A stretch of DNA of 64,000 nt from an uncultured Coriobacteriales bacterium (GCA_934636245.1 CAKUAI010000017.1:1-64000); one strand, 5' to 3'. Positions 25,272 through 34,623 are shown, counted from the stretch's first letter. Translations and numbers: made by a program. Notes: generated by a model not told the origin, from the letters alone.

Positions 25272-26237
25272 CTACCCCGCAATCTCGAGAAGCGTGCGCT
25301 TCACAATGGTGCGCGTAATCTCGACCTTGTACTCGTTCTTGGGCAGTACCTTGGCGTCCCTGACGGCGGCATCGCCGGCAGCGGCGGCGCTCTCCTCGGT
25401 CACGCCGGCCGCAACAGCGTCCTCTGCGGCCGTGCTGCGGATGGGAGAGGGGTACACACCACCGAGGGCAACCTTGACGCTACCGTCTTCTGCCCGAGCG
25501 ACGGCGCAGTTCACCACGGGGAAGTCAATGGACTTGCGCAGGGCAAACTTACGGAAGGAGCTCTTGGCGGCCTTGGGCACGACGATGTGTGTCAGCATCT
25601 CGTCCTCGTCGAGAACGCAGGAGCGCACGCCGTTGATGTGAAAGAAATCCTCGGCAGACAGCTCGCGCTTCGTCGTGACCATGGTGGCGCCCAGGGCGAT
25701 GAGGGCGGGGGCGCTGTCCTGCGAGCTGGCAGCGAAGCAGCCGCACTCGTCGCCGAAGATGGAGTGGTAGCGGTTGTCGCCGATGCGGGCGGGGCAGTAG
25801 TTGCCGCCCTTGCGCTTGCAATGGAAGCGGTCGTCGGGCACGCGAAAGTACCAGCAGCGATGCATCTGGCAGACGTTGCCGCCGATGGTACCCATGTGGC
25901 GGATGGTGGGCGAGGCCACGCGAGCGCACGCCTTGGCAAGCGCTGCGGCACCCTGCTGCACGACCTCGCTGGCAGCAACATCGGCAAGCTTCACAAGCGC
26001 GCCGATGCGAATCTGGGTGCCCTCGTCCTCGACCTGGTCAAGGCCGGGGATGGTCTTGAGGTCGATCACAAGCTGGGGATACGTGGGCAGCAGCTCGTCC
26101 TTGAGCGTGCCGAGCAAGTCGGTGCCGCCGGCGATGAACATGGCGGAACCCTCAACGCCCGTAGACTGGAGCGTCGCCGCAACGTTGCTCGCCGCCTCCT
26201 CAGCCGACCCCGTCTGCATATGAGAGAAATGCTTCAT
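25272..26237 (-). CDS. Molybdenum hydroxylase FAD subunit with extra Fe-S insertion
   Basis: 321 residues of the CoxM/XdhB FAD-binding family. FAD loop MFIAGGTDLLGTLKD and second motif ASPTIRHMGTIGGNVCQMHR. After it lies an insertion with cysteines at CQMHRCWYF, FHCKRKGGNYC and DECGCF. Such an insertion carries a [4Fe-4S] cluster in 4-hydroxybenzoyl-CoA reductase beta. The subunit passes electrons between the 2Fe-2S protein and an acceptor through FAD. GGAGGG precedes ATG at 26237. The Mo-subunit gene lies 235 bp upstream across repeats. Confidence 0.87.
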   Translation of the reverse strand: MKHFSHMQTGSAEEAASNVAATLQSTGVEGSAMFIAGGTDLLGTLKDELLPTYPQLVIDLKTIPGLDQVEDEGTQIRIGALVKLADVAASEVVQQGAAALAKACARVASPTIRHMGTIGGNVCQMHRCWYFRVPDDRFHCKRKGGNYCPARIGDNRYHSIFGDECGCFAASSQDSAPALIALGATMVTTKRELSAEDFFHINGVRSCVLDEDEMLTHIVVPKAAKSSFRKFALRKSIDFPVVNCAVARAEDGSVKVALGGVYPSPIRSTAAEDAVAAGVTEESAAAAGDAAVRDAKVLPKNEYKVEITRTIVKRTLLEIAG

Positions 26238-26259
26238 TGGAGAACCCTCCAGGTAGAGT

Positions 26260-26375
26260 ATGAATTGCGTCTTGACCTTACGGTCATGATCCCAAGGTCT
26301 TGATCTTGATCTTGACCTACGGCCTTAGCCTCAGGGTCTTGACCTTGCCCTTGACCTTGTTTTTGACCTTACGCG
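26260..26375 (-). repeat. Degenerate AAGGTCAAG-type repeats
   Basis: About ten 6-12-bp units built on AAGGTCAAG/AAGATCAAG on the minus strand, between the Mo and FAD subunit genes. No reading frame. Possible spacer, RNA stability element or protein-binding array. Confidence 0.65.
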
Positions 26376-26377
26376 TG

Positions 26378-26465
26378 CCACAGTGCCGTTGCTGCAAGGC
26401 GGATTGAGGCGTAGCGTACTGAGGTACGTGAGCCTCAATCCAACGCCGCAGATGCGGTGCTGTGG
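26378..26465. repeat. Long palindromic hairpin of the dispersed family
   Basis: 88-bp imperfect palindrome, outer arms CCACAG/CTGTGG, inner arms GATTGAGGC/GCCTCAATC, core GCGTACTGAGGTACGTGAG. It shares CAAGGCG, GCGTACT and GTACGTGAGCCTC with the array at 58700-59206 in reverse orientation. It starts 7 bases after the Mo-subunit stop and may act as a transcript end or stabiliser. Confidence 0.75.
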
Positions 26466-26472
26466 TCAGGCG

Positions 26473-28767
26473 CTACCCAATGCGTCCCAGGGCACGGAGG
26501 ACTTTGTCGGGCGTATACGGCGAGCACTCAATAACCTCTCCCCCGATCGCGTTCTGGATTGCCAGGCCCACCAGGCCGGGATTGGCATGGGCGTGGGCCA
26601 CACCGGTCGCGCCGTAAGCGCCGCCGCCGCAGCGGGTCTCAACAGGAACGGGAACGGTCGGCGGCTCGTCAAGGGCGGTAGGCACCTTGTAGTCGTACAT
26701 GTTGCCGTTGAGCAGCACACCCGTGCCCTCGTCCCACACGATTTCCTCGCGCAGAGCGCGGCCGGAGTTCATGCACACAGCCGTCTCAATCTGACCCAGG
26801 GCCGACGAAGGACGAATGACCTTGCCGAAGTCATGGGCGCACACATAGTCGAGAATCTCCACCATGCCCGTCTCGGGGTCGACGGCGACCTCGCAGAAGT
26901 CAACGTTCATCGTACGGATAACGTCGGTCTGGAAGGGAACGCTCGGCTTTCCGCAGTAGCCCACAGCGAGCTGGCCGATACCGACCATGGAAACCTGCTT
27001 GGTGGGGTCGGCCTTGAGGCAGATCATGGAGTCGACGATGTCGCACTCATCCGCAGAGGTGCCCAGAAGGGCCGAGCCCGTGGCCAGGATCTGCTGCTTC
27101 AACTGGTTTGCAGCTTCCTTGGCAGCCCAGGTGCACGTGGCGCCGCGGTCGGCGGCGTCGCCTTCCTGCCAGTTGTTGTAGTTGGGCGCGTAGTAGACGA
27201 TGACGTCCTCGAGCTTCATGCCGAGCTCTTCGGCAATGACGAGCTGCACGGCGTCGGGCCAGTACGTGCCGATGAGGGCCTCGGCATAGGGCATGTAGAT
27301 CTTGCCGTCGATGCCCATGCGCAGGTTGATGTTGTAGCTGATCATGCCCCAGGTCTGCGAAGCGGCATAGCGCACAGCCACACCGTGCATGCGCCCGTCC
27401 TCAAGCGTGCGCTGACCTGCCAGGTGCCACTTCTCGCCCCAACCGAACGCCGCCTTGCCGGCGTCCATGCAGGCAGAAAGCGACGGGTCGGTCACAGCGA
27501 CGTTCTTCATGATGACGTCGCAGGGATCCATGCCCAGCGTGTCGGCAATCTTGTGGAACGCCAGGTTCACCGGCTCGTAGCCAGGCTGACCGGGGTCGGC
27601 CGTGGTGCAGGCGCCGTTGGTGACGTAGTAACCCATCTCCGAGTAGATGTTGGGGCAGGTCGTCTGCTTGAAGCTCTGGGCGTTGGGCGGAAGCACCAGG
27701 TGGCCGTGCGTCTTGTCGCCGTAACCGCCGCGAGCACCCGTCTGGTGGACGTTCTTGGACTGCACGGCAAGCAGGTTACCCTCGTCATCGAAGCCGATAC
27801 GAACCGTGAGGTAGGTCTGCGGTACGGCGGCGTCAAACGCCTCGCGACGGGTCTGCACGTAACGCACGGGCACGCCGCCCAGGCGCTTGGAGAGCACGGG
27901 GGCAAACTGGGCGCCGCGCTTCTCCACAAAATCGCAGTAGCGCGAGGCCATGTAGGGAGTGAGCGCACGGAACTTGTCGGCATAGGAGCCCTGACCCATG
28001 AACGCGGCCACAAGCGGACCGTTTGAAGGGAAGTGGGCGTGGTTGGTGACGTAGCACATCTTCTCGCCGTCGGGGTTGCCCCAGGGGTCGTCGGCCCAGT
28101 AGGAGAAGTATGCCGGGGGCATGGAGCGGAACTGGCTCCACATGGGACGGCCGTAGTTGATGACCTCGACGTGGTCGGACTCCTTGAAGCCGTCCTCGGC
28201 GCAGCCAATTTCCCACTCAACGGCGGCGCCGAACGTGTTGCCGGTCATGTTGGAGTCGGGGTTCATCTCGGGGCGCAGGATGGGCGCGCCGGGCTTGGCC
28301 GCCTCGCGCGGGTCGAGCACGAAGGGAAGCACCTCCCAGTCGACCTTGATGGCAGCGAGAGCCTTGCGACAAACCTCCTCGTTGATGGCCACGACGACGG
28401 CGCCGACCTCGTCGCCCTCGAACTCGGCCTCGTCGCCCAGAAGCGGGCTTCCGCCAAACTCGTAGTAGGACGGGCGGTACTTGGGCATGCTGGCGAGTTC
28501 CTCGTCCTCATAGGTGAGCACGAGCTTGACGCCCTCGATCTGCTCGGCCTCGGAGATGTCGAGCGACTTCACGCGCGCATGGCCATAGGGGCTGCGCAGC
28601 GCCATGGCGGTGAGCGTGCCTTCCATCCACAGGTCGGTGGGGTACTTGGCGGCGCCGGAAACCATGTCCCAGCTCTGGCGGCCCTCATGACCCCAGGTAC
28701 CGACGACCTTGAAGTCCTCGCGATCCTGGTTTACACCCTCAAGCTCCCACGTAGAGGTCGCTCCCAT
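26473..28767 (-). CDS. Molybdenum hydroxylase catalytic (Mo-binding) subunit
   Basis: 764 residues, xanthine dehydrogenase/aldehyde oxidase superfamily, binding a monophosphate or cytidine-dinucleotide molybdopterin. Seen: VVGTWGHEGRQSWDMVSGAAKY, VHQTGARGGYGDKTHGH (cofactor loop), and the C-terminal GGGAYGATGVAHAHANPGLVGLAIQNAIGG, where a catalytic Glu is usual in GxxExx but reads differently here. Hydroxylation or dehydroxylation of an aromatic or purine substrate is likely; the substrate cannot be named. ATG at 28767 follows AAGGGAGG and lies 3 bp after the 2Fe-2S gene. Confidence 0.88.
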   Translation of the reverse strand: MGATSTWELEGVNQDREDFKVVGTWGHEGRQSWDMVSGAAKYPTDLWMEGTLTAMALRSPYGHARVKSLDISEAEQIEGVKLVLTYEDEELASMPKYRPSYYEFGGSPLLGDEAEFEGDEVGAVVVAINEEVCRKALAAIKVDWEVLPFVLDPREAAKPGAPILRPEMNPDSNMTGNTFGAAVEWEIGCAEDGFKESDHVEVINYGRPMWSQFRSMPPAYFSYWADDPWGNPDGEKMCYVTNHAHFPSNGPLVAAFMGQGSYADKFRALTPYMASRYCDFVEKRGAQFAPVLSKRLGGVPVRYVQTRREAFDAAVPQTYLTVRIGFDDEGNLLAVQSKNVHQTGARGGYGDKTHGHLVLPPNAQSFKQTTCPNIYSEMGYYVTNGACTTADPGQPGYEPVNLAFHKIADTLGMDPCDVIMKNVAVTDPSLSACMDAGKAAFGWGEKWHLAGQRTLEDGRMHGVAVRYAASQTWGMISYNINLRMGIDGKIYMPYAEALIGTYWPDAVQLVIAEELGMKLEDVIVYYAPNYNNWQEGDAADRGATCTWAAKEAANQLKQQILATGSALLGTSADECDIVDSMICLKADPTKQVSMVGIGQLAVGYCGKPSVPFQTDVIRTMNVDFCEVAVDPETGMVEILDYVCAHDFGKVIRPSSALGQIETAVCMNSGRALREEIVWDEGTGVLLNGNMYDYKVPTALDEPPTVPVPVETRCGGGAYGATGVAHAHANPGLVGLAIQNAIGGEVIECSPYTPDKVLRALGRIG

Positions 28768-28770
28768 GAT

Positions 28771-29547
28771 TTATGCCTCCCTTGCAGTCGCGGCGTTGAT
28801 GTTTGCCACGAACGTCTCGTCGTCGGTCTCGGGCAGGTGCTCCTGACCCTCGGCGATGGCGGCGGCAGCCTCCTGGATGGCGGCAACGTGGCGCGAGTAG
28901 GTGCCACAGCGGCAGATGTTGCCCGACAGCTCCTCGCGAATCTGCTCGGCCGTGGGCTGGCCGTACGTCCCGATGATGTACTTGGCCACCGTGAACTGGC
29001 CGGGTGTGCAGTAGCCGCACTGGGCGGCGTCGTACTTGGCGTACGCCTCCACGAGCGGGCGCCACTTGGGCGTGGCGGCGATGCCCTCGGAGGTCTCGAT
29101 GGAGCGGCCCTGAGCCTCAACGGCGAGCGTGGAGCACGAGAGCGCGGGCACGCCGTCGATGAGCACGCTGCACGAGCCGCAGCCACCGCGGTCGCACATC
29201 TCCTTGGCGCAACCGGTGAGGCCCACGGCGCGCTGAAGCGTCTCGCGCAGGGTCCACTGGGGCTCTACCTGGACCTTCACCTCCGTGCCATTGATGGTGA
29301 GCGTCGCGCACTCAGGCACGGCGGCCTCGGGATGGTTCTCCTCGAAGTGGGCCTTGAGCGCGTCGTAGTCGGCGGTCTTGCGGCCGCAGACCGGACAGGT
29401 GTAGACAAAGTCCGTGACAGTGGCGACCTCGGCGTGAGCCTCCTCGGGCGCGCCGATGACCGAGTTGATTCCCAGGCTGGCCGCCAAACCGGCAACGCCG
29501 GCGCCGCCAACCGTGAGGAAGTCGCGGCGTGTTACTTCTTGCGCCAT
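28771..29547 (-). CDS. Tat-exported 2Fe-2S subunit with inserted C2H2 motif
   Basis: 258 residues. Twin-arginine signal VTRRDFLTVGGAGVAG, then a short C2H2-like module (CPVCGRKTADYDALKAHF then NHPE), then the plant-type ferredoxin domain (CDRGGCGSCSVLIDG...C) and the helical [2Fe-2S] domain (AAQCGYCTPGQ, NICRCGTYSRH). The ferredoxin part is standard for xanthine dehydrogenase-family enzymes; the leader and zinc-finger-like module are not. The Tat signal suggests the assembled enzyme is exported with it. ATG at 29547 has GGGGAG upstream. First gene of the operon. Confidence 0.87.
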   Translation of the reverse strand: MAQEVTRRDFLTVGGAGVAGLAASLGINSVIGAPEEAHAEVATVTDFVYTCPVCGRKTADYDALKAHFEENHPEAAVPECATLTINGTEVKVQVEPQWTLRETLQRAVGLTGCAKEMCDRGGCGSCSVLIDGVPALSCSTLAVEAQGRSIETSEGIAATPKWRPLVEAYAKYDAAQCGYCTPGQFTVAKYIIGTYGQPTAEQIREELSGNICRCGTYSRHVAAIQEAAAAIAEGQEHLPETDDETFVANINAATAREA

Positions 29548-29622
29548 GTGCATCTCTCCCCTACTAGATCGTTTGCATGGATGACCACGCTGAACAATCT
29601 AGACGGGCACAGAAGGCGGCGA

Positions 29623-29654
29623 CATTCCCCACGAGGGTAATCCCATGGGGAATG
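29623..29654. promoter_or_regulatory. MalT-box-like inverted repeat before the hydroxylase operon
   Basis: Perfect 9-bp arms CATTCCCCA (29623-29631) and TGGGGAATG (29646-29654), 14-bp spacer, 76 bp upstream of the 2Fe-2S start. The half site resembles the MalT box GGGGATGA. A MalT-type regulator gene is in the same cluster. Confidence 0.65.
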
Positions 29655-29762
29655 CGACAGGTGCACCAAACGGAAGACATGGGTTATTTCTTGCTATTTA
29701 CCAGGAAAAATGTCAACTGGGCGCAAGGCTGGGAATGACCGTGCGCCATATACCCCCCAAGA

Positions 29763-29780
29763 TACCCCAGCCGGGGAATG
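29763..29780 (+). promoter_or_regulatory. MalT-box-like site before xdhC
   Basis: TACCCCAGCCGGGGAATG, containing GGGGAATG at 29773-29780, 82 bp upstream of the xdhC start. Nearly the same as the site at 34624-34641 before the regulator gene. Confidence 0.55.
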
Positions 29781-29862
29781 GGTGCCCCAGACCCCTGCGC
29801 CTAACCTGGCACCTGTTGAATTGCGCGGTTTGCGCCGGACACAGGACAAGGGGGCTGCGGCG

Positions 29863-30921
29863 ATGAAGGAACCCATTGAAAGCATGGAGCGCTGGTACCG
29901 CAAGGGGCGGCGGTTCGCGCTGGCTCAGGTGATCGGCACCTCGAGCGGCGCGGGACCGCGCGACAAGGGCGCCCTCATGGCAGTCAACGAGCTCGGCGAC
30001 ATGGCGGGGTCCGTGTCGGGCGGCTGCATTGAGGGGGCGGTGTTTGAGGCCGCGCGCGAGGTCATCGAAAGCGGCCAGGCAAAGACCCTCGTGTTCAGCG
30101 AATCCGAGCTGGATTCCTCCCCCGAAACCTGGGGGCTCGACGTGCCCTGCGGAGGGTCGTTCGAGATACGGGTGCGCCCCTTCGACGACGAGGTGTTCGC
30201 CTTGATGCGCGCGGCGCGCCAGGAGGAGAAAGCCGCCCCTCGCATCGTGTGCGTGGGCGCCGTCCACATCACCGCGGCCCTGTGCGAGCTTGCGCGGTGC
30301 GTGGGGTACCGCACGGTGGTGGTCGACCCACGACGCACGTTCACACAGGCGTCGCGCATCCGGGAGGGTGCCGACGAGCTGTTCGAGTCATGGCCGCAAG
30401 AGGCGCTTCCCCAGCTCAACCTGGGACCCCAAGATGCCGTGTGCGCCCTCACGCATGATGCCAAAATCGACACCCCCGCACTTGCCGCCGGCCTGAAGAG
30501 CAACGCCGGCTACATCGGTTGCCTGGGCCACGCCGAGACGCTGGCCGACCGCCACACGGCGCTGCTGGCCATGAGGTTCGCGCCCGCCGACCTCTCACGC
30601 GTGCACGGCCCCATCGGCATGTTCCTGGGCGGGCGCGAACCCGAGGAGATCGCACTGGCGGCGCTCGCGCAGATTCAGGCCTCGCGCACAGGAAGGCTCG
30701 AGCACGTGGCCGACCTGCCCGGTTGCACGCTCGACCTCTTCGCACCCGCGGAGGTTGCCCGCATCGCCGCATGCCGCGAGGAACTTGCCGCACGAGGCGA
30801 GAAGCTCGGGACGTACCGAGTCGCCAAGGAAGACGGACACGGCCGCTCGCCTGTGGGACAGGGGCGTTTAGACGACGAGGACGCTGACACGGAAGGGGAG
30901 GCGGTGGCCGTATGCGCATGA
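29863..30921 (+). CDS. xdhC: XdhC/CoxI-family cofactor-insertion protein
   Basis: 352 residues. XdhC proteins bind molybdopterin, promote its sulfuration and deliver it to xanthine dehydrogenase-type enzymes. Seen: GTSSGAGPRDKGALMAVNE and GSVSGGCIEGAVFEAAREVI in the N-terminal domain, then a Rossmann-like C-terminal half (RIVCVGAVHITAALCELARC, VVVDPRRTFTQASRI, YIGCLGHAETLADR, RVHGPIGMFLGGREPEEIALA). ATG at 29863 follows GGGGGC; the frame extends upstream without a ribosome site. Divergent from the hydroxylase operon, overlapping the methyltransferase gene by 10 bp. Confidence 0.88.
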   Translation: MKEPIESMERWYRKGRRFALAQVIGTSSGAGPRDKGALMAVNELGDMAGSVSGGCIEGAVFEAAREVIESGQAKTLVFSESELDSSPETWGLDVPCGGSFEIRVRPFDDEVFALMRAARQEEKAAPRIVCVGAVHITAALCELARCVGYRTVVVDPRRTFTQASRIREGADELFESWPQEALPQLNLGPQDAVCALTHDAKIDTPALAAGLKSNAGYIGCLGHAETLADRHTALLAMRFAPADLSRVHGPIGMFLGGREPEEIALAALAQIQASRTGRLEHVADLPGCTLDLFAPAEVARIAACREELAARGEKLGTYRVAKEDGHGRSPVGQGRLDDEDADTEGEAVAVCA

Positions 30922-31832
30922 GCTGCTGGACGCCTGACATCCTGCGCTTTATGGAAGACGCCGACAGGCTGAGCCCGTATTTCCGCGACCTGGCCCGCCT
31001 CGCGGCAGCGCAATGCCCACGCGGAGGGCGTGTGCTCGACGCAGGGTGCGGCATGGGGCAACTGAGCCTGGCGCTTGCCGAGCATGCCGGGCACATCGAT
31101 GCCGTCGACCGCTCCGAGCAGGCAATCAGCCATCTCGCCGAAGAGGCGCGGCGCTGCGGGGCGACTAACGTGCACCCCCACTGTGCCGACATGTTCAGCT
31201 GGGGCATGGGCAAACGCGAGGTGCGCCTGCCCGCAAGGTCTGGAAGCAGGCTCTCCAAGCGAGGCCCGCGCCGTCGCGCGTGGGACCTAGGCTCATCTGC
31301 GCAGCAGGCTGTCGATACCTATGACCTGGCCGTATTCTGTCTGTCCGCCTCGTTCGAAGACGCCTACGCGGCAGCCTGTCGCATGGGGGCGCGCCGCGTG
31401 CTCGTCATCAACAAAATTCACGCGCACAACCCCTATGACCCGCGGCCCGTTGTGGATGACTTTGCAAAGGCGCTCGAAAGCAACCGCGACATCGACCCGC
31501 AGACCTGCGGCATGCGCATACGGCTCGATTACGGCCAGCCCTTGAGGAGCCTCGACGACGCCGTGACGTACTTCAGCCTCTTCCGCACACGCACCTATCC
31601 CAACGGCGTGACCCGCGAGGAGGTGGCCGGCCTCCTTCAGCGCCGAGACGACCCAGAGTTTCCCTACTACCTGCCCGTATGGCGCGACCTTGCCGTTTTT
31701 TCCTGCGAGACAAAAAGGCATCGCGAGGTCCGGGGCATAGGCTGGGACGGCCTGTGGGACGCCACGAATGCCCCGGCGGGACTGGCAGGCCCCACGTCGT
31801 CGACCGGCATGGCGGCCGGCAGGGCGCTGTAG
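30912..31832 (+). CDS. Class I SAM-dependent methyltransferase
   Basis: 306 residues. SAM-binding motif I GRVLDAGCGMGQLSLALAEH, acidic loop IDAVDRSEQA and motif III-like YDLAVFCLSASFEDAY. Between strands 3 and 4 is a basic insertion (VRLPARSGSRLSKRGPRRR) of about 35 residues unusual for the fold. Substrate unknown; coupling to xdhC by the ATGCGCATGA overlap suggests a job linked to the molybdoenzyme or its product. Convergent with the LAL regulator gene (44 bp between stops). Confidence 0.78.
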   Translation: MRMSCWTPDILRFMEDADRLSPYFRDLARLAAAQCPRGGRVLDAGCGMGQLSLALAEHAGHIDAVDRSEQAISHLAEEARRCGATNVHPHCADMFSWGMGKREVRLPARSGSRLSKRGPRRRAWDLGSSAQQAVDTYDLAVFCLSASFEDAYAAACRMGARRVLVINKIHAHNPYDPRPVVDDFAKALESNRDIDPQTCGMRIRLDYGQPLRSLDDAVTYFSLFRTRTYPNGVTREEVAGLLQRRDDPEFPYYLPVWRDLAVFSCETKRHREVRGIGWDGLWDATNAPAGLAGPTSSTGMAAGRAL

Positions 31833-31876
31833 GGCACGACAACGACAGGACGCCAGCGACAGACGATTGAAGGCGC

Positions 31877-34564
31877 CTACAGCACGCCGCGTTCGCGCAG
31901 CAGCGACACTGCCTGCATTTTGGAGTGAACGTCTAGCTTGGCATAGATGTTTGCCAGGTGCTTCTTCACCGTCTCGCGCGACACCACCATGTGCTCGGCG
32001 GCCTGGGCCACCGACATGCCCGCCGCTACCAGGCGCATCACGTCAAGCTCGCGATCGGTGAGGCGCGCGTCGCACGCCTGCGCCGAGGAGGAGTCCAGCG
32101 CCCCCGTGCCTTCGTACAGCCTGCCCAGGCTCGCCACGACGCCCATGTCGCGCGACGTGGCGAGCAACCTTTGGGCTGCGGGGCGCAGGGCCTCTGCATT
32201 CTCTTCGATTGCCATGAAAGAGCCTGCCTGTTCGGCAAGCTCGACAGCGCGAGCCAGGCATGCGTCAGCGCGCATCGAAAGGGCAGCCTGCTCGCAAAGC
32301 AGGGCGGCCGCCACATTGGCGTGGATGTACAACGACCGCTCGCCTGCATCGACGCCCTCGACAAAGGCGCAGAACTCGTCGCATGCCGCAATGTCGACCT
32401 CACCCAGGCAAAAGGCAGCGATGGCACCCAGCACACGCACGGCGCCGCGATGCTCGTCACAGGAGGAAAGACAGGCCTCCACCCGGCCCTTCACCACGGC
32501 GGCGCAAGGCTTGACAAGGGCCACACCGGGAAACACGAGCGCTGTGCCGGCAACGCTGGCGTTCAGGGCACGCGTGAATGCGGCCGAGGCCCCGGCCTGG
32601 TCTGCCGTGCAAGCGCACAGCTTTGCGCGCAAAGCGCAAGCCTGCGCCACTAGCTCCGGCATGCCGCACTGCAGGCCGCCGAGCTTCTCATAAGCGTCGA
32701 GGCATTCTCCCGCCTGCGCATAGCGGCCTTCGTGGAACGCAACAATCGCACGGGTAAGCCAGGCATGGGCAAGCATCGGCTTGTAGGCGCGCTCAGCCGC
32801 GCTGTAAAGACTCAGGGCAGCGTCGGCATGCGCCTGCGCCTCGTCGAACAAACCAAGATTCGCGCAGCACAGGGCGAGGTTGCCCAGAGCCGAGCACGTC
32901 AGGTTTCTGTTGCCGAAGGGCTCCTGCATTTGCAGGGCCTCGTGAAACAGCGCCCGCGAACGCAGGGGTTCATGGGAGGCATAAGACGAGGCGAGCATCT
33001 GGAACATCATGCCTCGCAGGTAGTACTCATCTTCAGGCAGGTACTTGAGGGCGTTCTCGGCAAACTGCCGTATGTCGGCAAAACGGGCCCTGAACGCGGC
33101 AAGGAACGCCTTTTGCACCATGCACATCGCAAACAGAAAGTCCTCGCCAGGCTTGAGTCGCTCCACCGCATGCATGACCAGGGAGTTTGCCAGCTCGATT
33201 TGCCCCGCAATGGCATAGGGCATGGCAAGGACCGCGCAGAGGAAGGGACTGTCGAGCACGCGCGCCTGTGGCATCTGCGAGGCCCAGCGCACGAGCGTCT
33301 GGTGGGAGTCGGTCATATAGAGCGACTTCCAATTGGCAACAACGAGGTCGCGCAGGCCGTCCCAGTCGGTCAAGGCCACGCACATGGAGACCGCCTGGTC
33401 GAGGTACCCGTGGCGGGCGTACCAGTCGCGCGCGGCCTTGCGGCACCCCTCAAGCTCCTCGGGGGCGAGCGCGGCGGCGCGCGTCGCGAGCATGTCGGCA
33501 AAAAGCATGTGATAGCGGTACCAGCTCTCAGACCCGCCCTGGTCGATGCGCACGATGAAAAGATCACCCCTGGCAAGCGCCTCCGCCATGCCCGCGGCCT
33601 GGGGGCAGGACATACCTGTGAGCGCGGCAGCGAGCGAGGGGCAGAACGAGTCAACGACCGACGTCTTGACGAGAAAGTCGCGCTGCTCGGCGGGGAGCGC
33701 CAGGAAGACCTCCTCGAAAAGGTAGTCGTTCATGCCGGCGCGCACCCGGTCGTGCGCGCCCCGCGCGTCGTCGGCATCGCCCAGCATGGCGACGAGCCGA
33801 CAGCCTGCGGGCCAACCGTGCGTGTAGGCCTCGATGCGGGCGAGACCGTCGGACGTGAAGGCGCAAGCTGCGGCGGGCGCATCGGGCGATTCGGGGGCGA
33901 CGCAGCCTGCGCGAGAGAAAAACTCAGCCGCCTCGTCTGCCGTGAAGCGCAGGTCGTTCTCGTCGATGGTCATGAGCTGGCCGGCCACACGCAGGCGGGC
34001 AAGCTGCAAAGCGAGCGGGCGGCGGGAGGTCACGACCAGATGCATGTTCGCAGGGAGGTTTTGGAGGAGGTGCTGCACGCTTTGAGCGATGTCGGGCTCG
34101 TCTTGCACCACATGGAAGTCATCGAGGACCAGAACGACCCGGCGCGACAGCGCGCCTGCGGCGACGATGAGGCAGCTTATCGCATTGCGCAGCAGGGCCG
34201 GGTCGTCGGGAAAGCTCAGGTCGGCAAGGGCCCGGTCAAGCTCGGCGTCCGCCTCGCCCAACGCCGCGCACACATAGCGCCAAAACACCCCCGGGGCCGA
34301 GTCTTGCGCGCTCACCGCATACCACGCGACGGCGCACCCCCGACCGACGCCTGAGACCCACGACGCGACGGCGGTGGTCTTGCCGTAACCCGCCGAGGCG
34401 ACGACGCCCGTGAGCTTGCACATCAGGCCGCGGTTGAGCTTGGCGCTCACCTGGGCGCGCGCGACCACGTCGCCCCTGCACGCCGGAACGCGGACCTTAG
34501 AGGGAAGCAGGGTGTACGGGATGCCCGCCAGCTGCCTGCCCGCCTCGTCTGCTACCTGCGCCAT
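31877..34564 (-). CDS. MalT-type LAL transcription activator
   Basis: 895 residues, the large ATP-binding LuxR layout. N-terminal NTPase with Walker A GVVASAGYGKTTAVASW and Walker B VVLVLDDFHVV, a winged-helix stretch, about 400 residues of TPR-like helices (ALGNLALCCANLGLFDEAQAHADAAL), and a C-terminal LuxR HTH (TDRELDVMRLVAAGMSVAQA, RETVKKHLANIYAKLDVHSK). MalT relatives bind an inducer through the TPR part and activate at GGGGA-type boxes; such boxes lie upstream of this gene, of xdhC and of the hydroxylase operon. ATG at 34564 has GGGGGAG upstream. Confidence 0.88.
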   Translation of the reverse strand: MAQVADEAGRQLAGIPYTLLPSKVRVPACRGDVVARAQVSAKLNRGLMCKLTGVVASAGYGKTTAVASWVSGVGRGCAVAWYAVSAQDSAPGVFWRYVCAALGEADAELDRALADLSFPDDPALLRNAISCLIVAAGALSRRVVLVLDDFHVVQDEPDIAQSVQHLLQNLPANMHLVVTSRRPLALQLARLRVAGQLMTIDENDLRFTADEAAEFFSRAGCVAPESPDAPAAACAFTSDGLARIEAYTHGWPAGCRLVAMLGDADDARGAHDRVRAGMNDYLFEEVFLALPAEQRDFLVKTSVVDSFCPSLAAALTGMSCPQAAGMAEALARGDLFIVRIDQGGSESWYRYHMLFADMLATRAAALAPEELEGCRKAARDWYARHGYLDQAVSMCVALTDWDGLRDLVVANWKSLYMTDSHQTLVRWASQMPQARVLDSPFLCAVLAMPYAIAGQIELANSLVMHAVERLKPGEDFLFAMCMVQKAFLAAFRARFADIRQFAENALKYLPEDEYYLRGMMFQMLASSYASHEPLRSRALFHEALQMQEPFGNRNLTCSALGNLALCCANLGLFDEAQAHADAALSLYSAAERAYKPMLAHAWLTRAIVAFHEGRYAQAGECLDAYEKLGGLQCGMPELVAQACALRAKLCACTADQAGASAAFTRALNASVAGTALVFPGVALVKPCAAVVKGRVEACLSSCDEHRGAVRVLGAIAAFCLGEVDIAACDEFCAFVEGVDAGERSLYIHANVAAALLCEQAALSMRADACLARAVELAEQAGSFMAIEENAEALRPAAQRLLATSRDMGVVASLGRLYEGTGALDSSSAQACDARLTDRELDVMRLVAAGMSVAQAAEHMVVSRETVKKHLANIYAKLDVHSKMQAVSLLRERGVL

Positions 34565-34623
34565 GTCATCGCTCCCCCTTGACGCCCCGTGCGCCGCCTC
34601 GCGCCTCTCATTGCATGCAAGAA

